A DNA stretch of 7,462 nucleotides from Vulcanimicrobiota bacterium (GTDB lineage Bacteria; Vulcanimicrobiota; Vulcanimicrobiia; Vulcanimicrobiales; Vulcanimicrobiaceae): assembly GCA_030043675.1 (NCBI GenBank), contig JASHXG010000034.1, forward strand, positions 1-7,462, in the 5' to 3' direction. This document shows positions 1-5,955 of the stretch, piece by piece. How positions within the stretch are numbered: position 1 is the stretch's first letter; each line of letters begins with the position of its first letter. The position numbers and the translations under genes are program-made. The notes below the pieces were generated by a model that searched no databases, was not told the DNA's origin, and saw only the letters and a list, made by a program, of their open reading frames with translations.

Positions 1-11
1 TGGAAGCACTG

Positions 12-1163
12 ATGTCATCCATCTTCTTGGAATGCTCGCGCGATCGAGCCCATCGCTATCCCGCGCGGGCCCTGTCAAGCGTCTGTCCGAGCGACGGCGC
101 GCCTTTGCTGGTGCGCTATCCGCGCCAACGCATGGCTCGAATGACCATTTCGAACGAATGGACCATGTGGCGCTACCGAGCGATGCTCCCTGTGGCCGAC
201 GGCGAGGAACCCGTCTCGTTGGGCGAAGGAGCTACGCCGCTGGTTCGGCTTTCGCGCCGGGCGACGAGGCACGAAGATGTGTACGTGAAGGACGAGGCGC
301 AAAATCCGACCGGCTCGTTCAAGTCGCGCGGCATGTCGGTTGCCGTTACGGTTGCAAAGCGTCTGGGAGTCCCGTCGCTGGTCGCGCCAAGTGCCGGGAA
401 TGCCGGCGGCGCCCTGGCAGCGTACGGCGCGCGCGCCGGGCTCGCCGTGCGCGTCTACGTTCCGCGCGACACGCCGGAGCTGCTCGTGGAAGAAATCGAG
501 AGTTACGGCGCACACGCAGTACTGGTCGATGGTCTGATCGACGAAGCCGGCCGCCGAGCGGCCGAACATGCGCGCGAAACCGGCGCGTTCAACGTCGCGA
601 CGTTCCGCGAGCCCTACCGCGTCGAGGGCAAGAAAACGATGGCCTACGAGCTGGTCGAGCAGCTGGGGCGCGTTCCGGGGACGATTATCTATCCAACGGG
701 CGGCGGCACCGGCCTGGTGGGGATGTGGAAGGCCTTCGGCGAGCTCGAGGAGCTCGGCTGGATCGACGCGGCGCGTCCGCTTATGGTAGCCGTTCAGGCA
801 GAAGGCTGCGCACCAATCGTTCGGGCTTTTCTTCGCGGCGAAGATGCCGCCGTGCCCGTCGAGAACGGCCGCACGACGTTGTGGGGATTGCGCGTTCCCG
901 GCGGAATCGGGGATCGGCTGACGTTGCAAGCGGTGCGCGAGTCGCGCGGGTGCGCGCTCGCCGTCTCCGACGAGCGGGCGCGCGAAGCGATGCGCGAACT
1001 CCATGAGGCCGAAGGGATCGACGCGACTGAGGAGGGAGGCGCGACCCTGGCCGCGCTAGGAACGCTGCACGCCGACGGCGTTGAACTTTCGGCTCCGATC
1101 GTGCTTTTTAATACCGCAACGTCGTTGAAGTACGCACCCCGCCGAGTGGGCCGCCGTTCCTGA
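12..1163 (+). CDS. thrC: Threonine synthase family PLP-dependent enzyme
   Basis: A 383-residue cytoplasmic fold-type II PLP enzyme. Family members of this length usually convert O-phosphohomoserine to threonine. Visible landmarks: LGEGATPL at residues 70-77; NPTGSFKSRG at 98-107, with Lys104 as the Schiff-base lysine; SAGN at 127-130; the glycine-rich PLP-phosphate loop PTGGGTG at 228-234; EGGATLAAL at 341-349; and FNTATSLKY at 366-374 near the PLP ring nitrogen. The N-terminus looks like the zinc-ribbon lead-in of ThrC proteins, but it reads C8-x-x-D11 and C25-x-x-D28, so half of the usual cysteines are Asp. The ATG at 12 is chosen because it keeps this lead-in and has GGAAG five bases upstream. 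Its 3' end overlaps the opposing acetyltransferase gene. SFKSRG replaces the more usual SFKDRG, so this may be a paralogue rather than the pathway enzyme. The family is sure; the substrate is less so. Confidence 0.85.
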   Translation: MSSIFLECSRDRAHRYPARALSSVCPSDGAPLLVRYPRQRMARMTISNEWTMWRYRAMLPVADGEEPVSLGEGATPLVRLSRRATRHEDVYVKDEAQNPTGSFKSRGMSVAVTVAKRLGVPSLVAPSAGNAGGALAAYGARAGLAVRVYVPRDTPELLVEEIESYGAHAVLVDGLIDEAGRRAAEHARETGAFNVATFREPYRVEGKKTMAYELVEQLGRVPGTIIYPTGGGTGLVGMWKAFGELEELGWIDAARPLMVAVQAEGCAPIVRAFLRGEDAAVPVENGRTTLWGLRVPGGIGDRLTLQAVRESRGCALAVSDERAREAMRELHEAEGIDATEEGGATLAALGTLHADGVELSAPIVLFNTATSLKYAPRRVGRRS

Positions 1164-1671
1164 GGTCGCGCTGCCACCAGGCGACGTCGATCCACCGGCC
1201 GAACTTGCGGCCGACCTCGCGGTACGTACCAACCGGCTCAAAGCCGTGCTTCTTGTGAAGAGCGACGCTTGCATCGTTCGGCAGAGCAATTCCGGCAAAG
1301 GCACGATGAAACGTCCCGGCTTGCTCGAGCACGCGAAAGAGTGCCGCGTAGAGCGAACTGCCGACGCCGCGGCCTCGAACGGCACCATCGACGTAAAGGC
1401 TGACGTCCAGCGAACTTGCGTACGCCGCTCGTTCGCGGTGTTGCGATCCGTACGCGTATCCGATCACCGCGCCTGAGTCTACCGCTACGAGCCAGGGATA
1501 GGTGCCGGTAACCCGCCGGATCCGCGATCGCATCTCCGCTGCGTCGGGTGCATCCAGCTCGAACGAAATGGTGGTTCTCTCCACGAGAGGCCGATAGATC
1601 TCGGCGATAGCGGTCGCATCGGACGGCAAGGCATCTCGAATGATCACAGATAAATTGTTGGCGTCCCGCAC
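1108..1671 (-). CDS. GNAT N-acetyltransferase, phosphinothricin/methionine sulfone acetyltransferase-like
   Basis: A 187-residue cytoplasmic acetyl-CoA-dependent N-acetyltransferase. The subfamily pattern is nearly complete: IRDALPSDATAIAEIY at residues 11-26; TTISFE at 33-38, which carries the conserved Glu; GYAYGSQHRERAAY at 71-84; the acetyl-CoA pyrophosphate loop RGRGVG at 99-104; LPNDASVALHKKHGF at 130-144; and KFGRWIDVAWWQRDL at 156-170. Known relatives (Pat/Bar, YncA/MnaT) acetylate phosphinothricin, methionine sulfone or sulfoximine, often as detoxification. The natural substrate here is unknown. The start is uncertain: the longest frame begins at a GTG (1671), and a second in-frame GTG (1647) gives VIIRDALP, closer to the usual family start. 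Neither has a clear Shine-Dalgarno sequence. Residues 171-187 extend past the conserved end and lie entirely within the overlap with the opposing threonine synthase gene. Confidence 0.88.
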   Translation of the reverse strand: MRDANNLSVIIRDALPSDATAIAEIYRPLVERTTISFELDAPDAAEMRSRIRRVTGTYPWLVAVDSGAVIGYAYGSQHRERAAYASSLDVSLYVDGAVRGRGVGSSLYAALFRVLEQAGTFHRAFAGIALPNDASVALHKKHGFEPVGTYREVGRKFGRWIDVAWWQRDLRNGGPLGGVRTSTTLRY

Positions 1672-1769
1672 CGGAGCGACGCAATGGCCAGCAGCTCAAA
1701 GGGAAGCACCGGCGATGGACGATTGGCCTATTCCACGGGCCCGCAAGGCTCATTGTCTGGGAGAGACTC
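1672..1769. promoter_or_regulatory. Divergent spacer between acetyltransferase and phosphoesterase genes
   Basis: These 98 bases separate two divergently read genes, so promoters for both probably lie here or just inside the acetyltransferase start. I found no convincing -35/-10 pair. TTGGCC at 1723-1728 has no good -10 partner at normal spacing. A short AT-rich patch at about 1639-1658, inside the acetyltransferase 5' end, is the only locally melted-looking sequence. The promoter role is inferred from gene arrangement alone. Confidence 0.35.
1759..1763 (+). promoter_or_regulatory. Ribosome binding site of the phosphoesterase gene
   Basis: GGGAG, continuing as GGGAGAG, sits six bases before the ATG at 1770. 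It is the clearest Shine-Dalgarno sequence in the window and fixes that start, which also opens directly onto an export signal. Confidence 0.7.
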
Positions 1770-3167
1770 ATGAAAAAGGTTGGACTGCTACTCGGCCTTC
1801 TCTTCATCGTCCCGGCCGGATGCGCTCAGGAGATGGGCGCGAGGAACTCGCCGGCTGGAGTTGCTCCAGCCCTCGCTCCGGGATTTCGGTCGCCGCTATT
1901 CTCGCCGCTGGCCACCAGCGCTTTGCTGGGAAACGGCAAGATCAAGCACGTCGTCATTATCGTTCAAGAGAATCGAACGCCCGACGATCTCTTCAACGGA
2001 CTGCCCGGCGCCGACACCGTAAAGTACGCCGTCGATTCAAAAGGCGATCGCGTGAACCTGCAGCCCATCTCGCTGACCGCGCCCTACGATCTCGACCACT
2101 CGCACAGCGCATTCGAGATCGAGTACAATGGCGGTCGTCTCGACGCTTTCAACCTCGAACAGGCGAGCAGGTGCCAACACCGTCACGATTGTCCGGCGCC
2201 CGAAGATCGCGCGTTCGGTTTCGTTCCGCGCAGCGAGGTCCGGCCCTATTTCACGATAGCGGAGCAATACGCGTTCGCGGATCGCATGTTTGAGACCGAT
2301 CAGGGGCCGAGCTTTCCCGCGCACCAGTACATCCTGAGCGGAACGTCGACGATCGAAGAGGGCTCTCTGTTGCGGGCGTCTGAAGAACCGCTTTCGGCCA
2401 GGCAAAAGTTCACCGGAGGCTGCGATTCGCCCAAAGGGTCGCTCGTGCAGCTGATCGACATGAGTGGGGATGAAAACCGAGAGTTCTTTCCTTGCTTCAA
2501 TCGTCCCGCGCTCACCGATCTGTTGGAGGCGAAGTCGCTGACTTGGCATTACTACCAGTCTTTGGTCGGTGCGGGCCCGTGGAATGCGCCCGATGCGATC
2601 CGGCACATCCGCGACAGCCCCGAGTACTCGAGCGACGTGATCGAACCGCCCTCGACCGTCCTGACGGACGTTGCCGAGGGAAGACTCTCGAACGTCGCAT
2701 GGGTAACGCCGACGGCAGCGGAATCGGATCACGCCGGCACCAACCAGGGATTGGGACCATCATGGGTTGCGTCGGTCGTCAATGCGATCGGCGAAAGCCG
2801 CTATTGGAAGGATACGGCGATCTTTATTTTATGGGACGATTGGGGCGGATGGTACGATCACGTCAAGCCACCGAAGCTCGACTCGTTCGAACTCGGGTTC
2901 CGCGTGCCCCTGATCGCGGTGTCGCCGTATGCAAAGAAAGGCTACATCTCCCACAAACAGCATGAGTTCGGCAGCATCTTGAAGTTCGTCGAGGAGACCT
3001 TCGGTCTCGGATCCCTCGGTTCGACCGACGTGCGGTCGGACGATCTCAAAGACTGTTTCGACTTCTCGCAGAAACCGCGCCGTTTCAAGCCGATCTCGGC
3101 GCCCGAGGGAGCCGTCTACTTTCTGAAGCAGCCGATATCGACCGCAGACCCGGACACCGACTTCTAA
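1770..3167 (+). CDS. Exported phosphoesterase, phospholipase C/acid phosphatase AcpA superfamily; probable lipoprotein
   Basis: A 465-residue exported hydrolase of phosphate mono- or diesters. The N-terminus MKKVGLLLGLLFIVPAGC is a signal peptide ending in a possible lipobox with Cys18. The -3 residue is Pro rather than Leu, so lipidation is likely but not certain. A variable Ala/Pro-rich linker runs to about residue 55. The phosphoesterase domain (Pfam PF04185 type) follows: IKHVVIIVQENR at 58-69, with Glu67-Asn68 as expected metal ligands; QGPSFPAHQY at 178-187, where Ser181 aligns with the family Ser/Thr nucleophile; LWDDWGGWYDHV at 354-365, with Asp356/Asp357 and the Asp-His pair; and GFRVPLIAVSPYA at 376-388 followed by His395. 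Cys135/Cys141 and Cys218/Cys242 could form disulfides, which fits a secreted protein. A glycosyltransferase gene follows 27 bases downstream and is probably co-transcribed. The superfamily is firm; phospholipase versus phosphatase activity cannot be decided. Confidence 0.9.
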   Translation: MKKVGLLLGLLFIVPAGCAQEMGARNSPAGVAPALAPGFRSPLFSPLATSALLGNGKIKHVVIIVQENRTPDDLFNGLPGADTVKYAVDSKGDRVNLQPISLTAPYDLDHSHSAFEIEYNGGRLDAFNLEQASRCQHRHDCPAPEDRAFGFVPRSEVRPYFTIAEQYAFADRMFETDQGPSFPAHQYILSGTSTIEEGSLLRASEEPLSARQKFTGGCDSPKGSLVQLIDMSGDENREFFPCFNRPALTDLLEAKSLTWHYYQSLVGAGPWNAPDAIRHIRDSPEYSSDVIEPPSTVLTDVAEGRLSNVAWVTPTAAESDHAGTNQGLGPSWVASVVNAIGESRYWKDTAIFILWDDWGGWYDHVKPPKLDSFELGFRVPLIAVSPYAKKGYISHKQHEFGSILKFVEETFGLGSLGSTDVRSDDLKDCFDFSQKPRRFKPISAPEGAVYFLKQPISTADPDTDF

Positions 3168-3194
3168 GCGATACCCGAAGTACGTGGCGCGATC

Positions 3195-4712
3195 GTGAGC
3201 CGCGGTGCGCAATGGGCGGCCTGGAGCGTGGCCGCGCTCGTCGCGGTCGTGCACTTCACGGTCGCCGGGCAGTATGACGCCTTCCGCAACGAACTCTACT
3301 TCATCGTCTGCGGACGCCATCCGGCCTTCGGGTACGTCGATCAGCCGCCGCTGATCCCGCTGCTCGCGGCGGCCACTCAGCTCGGCGGCATAAACGTCTG
3401 GCTGCTGCGGGTGCCGGCTGCTCTGGCGGCGGCGCTGCTGGTACCGCTCACGGTCGCGTTCGCGAGCTTGCTAGGCGCGAGCACGCGCGGTGCCTGGCTG
3501 GCTGCGGTCGCGGCTGCGAGCGCGACCCTGGTCATCGCGATGACGGCGACGCTCTCGACGACAACCTTCGAACCGATCGCTTTCACCGCAATCGCATACC
3601 TCGTCACGCTGGCGCTGCTCCGCGATCGCTCGCGCGCATTTTGGTGGGCCGGCGCGCTTGCGGGCTTGGCATTCCAAACCCGTTACGGCATCATCTTTTG
3701 GGGGATCGGTCTAGGAATCGGTCTGGCGCTTACCGGGCCGCGTTCGGTGTTTCGCGGGCGCGATTTCTGGATCGGCGTGGGAATCGCCGTGCTCATCGCG
3801 TTGCCGAACGTCGCGTGGCAGGCTGCCAAGGGCTTCCCATTCCTAGAGCTGGTGCGCAACGACAATTCCGGAAACTTCACCGGGACGCCGCTGCACTTCG
3901 TCATCGATCAAATCTTCTCGATCAACGTCTTATTAGCGCCGCTCTGGCTGACCGGAATCATCGCGCCCTTTGCGTCGGCCAGATTGGCGCGTTTTCGTTT
4001 CCTTTCGATAACATTCATCGTCACGGCGGTGTTGATCTTCATCACCCACGGCAAGAGCTATTACCTGGCGGGCGCGTACCCGACGATGTTTGCGCTTGGC
4101 GCCGCGGCGTGCACCGGGCTGCCGCGCGTGCTGGTTGCGGCGTGGGCCCTCCTGACGGCGGTGAACGGCGCGATCGCGCTCCCGCTCGTTCTGCCGGTGC
4201 TTCCGCCCGCGCGCCTCGAGCGGATGCTCGATCACATGAAGTTTCGGCCCCGTCCGGTCGAACGCGCCGGTATCGGTGCTCCACTCATGCAGATGCTCTC
4301 CGACGAGTTCGGCTGGCGGGACCTCGCGCGAACGGTCGGCGACGCGTACGCCGCGTTACCCCAAGCCGATCGTGCCAAGACCGCAATCTTCGCATCGAAC
4401 TACGGCGAAGCCGCCGCCATCGACGTCTTCGGCGCGGACCTCCCGCCGGCGCTCAGCGGCAACAACCAGTATTACTTTTGGGGGCCGCGCGGATTTGACG
4501 GCTCGGTCGTCCTTGCCGTCAACGTCGATCCGGCGCAGTGGTCGGCGCTCTGCGACTCGTTGCGCGTCGTCGCGCACTTTGGAAACTCGCCCTACGCGAT
4601 GCCCTACGAAACCGACCGCCCCATCTTCCTCTGCACAGGCATGCACCCGCCGCTGCCGCAACTCTGGCCGCGGTTCAAACACTTCGGCATCGAGAACCTC
4701 GGGACGCGTTGA
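3195..4712 (+). CDS. Polytopic membrane glycosyltransferase, ArnT/PMT (GT39-like) family
   Basis: A 505-residue membrane protein with roughly ten to eleven hydrophobic spans up to residue 336 and a soluble C-terminal part from about 340. Members of this GT-C group use polyprenyl-phosphate sugars and glycosylate lipids or proteins on the outer face of the membrane. The first external loop carries the family pattern FRNELYFIVCGRHPAFGYVD at 30-49 followed by QPPLIPLL. The acidic pair normally reads Asp-Glu but here is Asn32-Glu33. The C-terminal part has NYGEAAAIDVFG (402-413) and LSGNNQYYFWGPRG (420-433), which I recognise from bacterial ArnT-like homologues. The start is a GTG at 3195 with no good Shine-Dalgarno; reading may be helped by the phosphoesterase gene 27 bases upstream. 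The donor and acceptor sugars are not deducible. Its stop codon is one base from that of the convergent MFS gene. Confidence 0.85.
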   Translation: MSRGAQWAAWSVAALVAVVHFTVAGQYDAFRNELYFIVCGRHPAFGYVDQPPLIPLLAAATQLGGINVWLLRVPAALAAALLVPLTVAFASLLGASTRGAWLAAVAAASATLVIAMTATLSTTTFEPIAFTAIAYLVTLALLRDRSRAFWWAGALAGLAFQTRYGIIFWGIGLGIGLALTGPRSVFRGRDFWIGVGIAVLIALPNVAWQAAKGFPFLELVRNDNSGNFTGTPLHFVIDQIFSINVLLAPLWLTGIIAPFASARLARFRFLSITFIVTAVLIFITHGKSYYLAGAYPTMFALGAAACTGLPRVLVAAWALLTAVNGAIALPLVLPVLPPARLERMLDHMKFRPRPVERAGIGAPLMQMLSDEFGWRDLARTVGDAYAALPQADRAKTAIFASNYGEAAAIDVFGADLPPALSGNNQYYFWGPRGFDGSVVLAVNVDPAQWSALCDSLRVVAHFGNSPYAMPYETDRPIFLCTGMHPPLPQLWPRFKHFGIENLGTR

Positions 4713-4713
4713 T

Positions 4714-5955
4714 CTAGGCTGAGGCTTGACTCGTGAGAGCGGCTTCTCGCCGTTCGGGTATGACGCCGAAGCCGAGTAGCGTAAACACGATCACCGCGAC
4801 GAAGGTGATCCCGACGAAGATCAGCATCGCGGTCGCATAATCGGCGCCGCCGTTGGGAAGGACGAAGCGCGTCGCGGCCAGCGACGTAAGGATCGGCAGC
4901 GTCGGCGACGCAATAAGGTTGCCGATCTGGTAGACGAAGCCGGGGAAGGTTCCGCGCGCAAGCCCGGGCGCGATCTCGTTGAGATGCGCGGGAATGATCC
5001 CCCACGCACCCTGGACCGCGAACTGCATGACGAAGCCGCCGAGTGCCAGCGCCCAGAAGCTCGTGCCGCCGACCCAGATCTTGAGCATGAGGATCCCCAG
5101 CACGCAGGCGGCCACGATCATCCACCGGCGCCCGTAGCGTTGCGAGAGCCAGCCGAAAACGATCCCGCCGCCGATTGCCCCCAGCGCGGCGATCGAATTG
5201 AGATTGCCGGCCGCTGCATGTGAAAATCCGCGCTGCAGCGATACGAAAGTGACGTATGGATCCTGCGAGCCGTGCGACATAAAATTGAACGCGGACATGA
5301 GCAGGATTCCGTATATGAACAAAACCCAGTTGCGCTTGATCGCGTCGATCAGTACGTCGCCGCGGACGTCAAGCCGCTCCGCGCGTCCAGCTTCCCAGAC
5401 GGGCGATTCGGGCACGCTCGTTCGCATGTAGAGGATCAGCAACGCGGGCAGCGCGCCGATGACGAACATTCCGCGCCATCCGACGTAGTGGAAGAAGAGC
5501 GTTAGGGTGACGCCGGCGAGCAAGTTCCCGACCGCATAGCCTTCCTGGAGGAGACCGCTCATGACGCCACGCTGTTGCGACGGCAGCGACTCCATCGCCA
5601 GCGCCGCTCCTAGTCCCCACTCGCCGCCCATCGCCACGCCGAAGACCGCGCGGACGACGATAAAGAACGTCAGGTTCGGCGAGAACGCGGTGAGTAATTC
5701 TAGGAACGAAAAGAGTCCGACGTCGACCATCAGTGGAACGCGGCGTCCGTACCGGTCGGCGAACCAGCCGAAGATCAGGGCGCCAAGCGGGCGAAACGCC
5801 AGCGTCAGGAACGTCGCGACGGCAACTCGGGGGATCGGGGCATCGAACGCCTGCGAAAGATCCGGCAACAGAACGATGACCAAGAAAAAGTCGAACGCAT
5901 CGAGCGTCCACCCAAGAAAACAGGCGACGAAGGTTCGTTTCTGAACGGCGGTCAT
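4714..5955 (-). CDS. MFS monocarboxylate transporter, sialate/lactate:H+ symporter (SHS, Jen1-like) family
   Basis: A 413-residue, twelve-span major facilitator in the cytoplasmic membrane. The start is WTLDAFDFFLV (residues 16-26), typical of the SHS family. GWFADRYGRR (63-72) and GWLSQRYGRR (268-277) are the paired MFS loop motifs of the two halves. GMGGEWG-type sequence is present as AMGGEWGLGAALAMES (108-123), and VPESPVW (181-187) precedes the central loop. NFMSHGSQDPYVT (224-236) matches the NXX[S/T]HX[S/T]QDXXXT signature described for the yeast lactate/pyruvate permease Jen1, which supports a proton-coupled lactate or pyruvate carrier. The ATG at 5955 is used although the frame stays open to 6168: the protein then begins like its relatives, and the upstream part would lie inside the symporter gene. 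This ATG overlaps the symporter stop as ATGA and lacks its own Shine-Dalgarno, so translation is probably coupled. Confidence 0.9.
   Translation of the reverse strand: MTAVQKRTFVACFLGWTLDAFDFFLVIVLLPDLSQAFDAPIPRVAVATFLTLAFRPLGALIFGWFADRYGRRVPLMVDVGLFSFLELLTAFSPNLTFFIVVRAVFGVAMGGEWGLGAALAMESLPSQQRGVMSGLLQEGYAVGNLLAGVTLTLFFHYVGWRGMFVIGALPALLILYMRTSVPESPVWEAGRAERLDVRGDVLIDAIKRNWVLFIYGILLMSAFNFMSHGSQDPYVTFVSLQRGFSHAAAGNLNSIAALGAIGGGIVFGWLSQRYGRRWMIVAACVLGILMLKIWVGGTSFWALALGGFVMQFAVQGAWGIIPAHLNEIAPGLARGTFPGFVYQIGNLIASPTLPILTSLAATRFVLPNGGADYATAMLIFVGITFVAVIVFTLLGFGVIPERREAALTSQASA
5952..5955 (-). other. ATGA stop/start overlap joining the two transporter genes
   Basis: Read on the - strand, ATGA contains the MFS start (5955-5953) and the symporter stop TGA (5954-5952). 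The bases just upstream, GCGGCCGATTACGC, have no purine-rich ribosome site. Termination-reinitiation coupling is therefore the likely way the second gene is translated, keeping the two permeases in linked amounts. Confidence 0.85.

Noticed and set aside
32..1006. Long open frames on both strands across the threonine synthase gene (+ 32-1006, - 75-1004)
   Set aside because: Both are Arg/Ala-rich without motifs, while the frame from 12 has a full set of PLP-enzyme motifs.
1100..1112. T-run (gcttttta) as a possible terminator near the 3' ends of the first two genes
   Set aside because: It is within coding sequence and I find no stable GC-rich hairpin directly before it.
1238..1807. 189-codon open frame on the - strand overlapping the acetyltransferase
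   Set aside because: It is a different frame of the acetyltransferase gene and crosses the divergent spacer into the phosphoesterase start; no domain is visible.
3641..4498. 285-codon open frame on the + strand
   Set aside because: It is an Arg-rich alternate frame inside the glycosyltransferase gene; the real frame has clear membrane spans and family motifs.
4705..4735. Bidirectional terminator between the convergent glycosyltransferase and MFS genes
   Set aside because: The stop codons are one base apart and no inverted repeat with a T-run is visible there; termination must be elsewhere or Rho-dependent.
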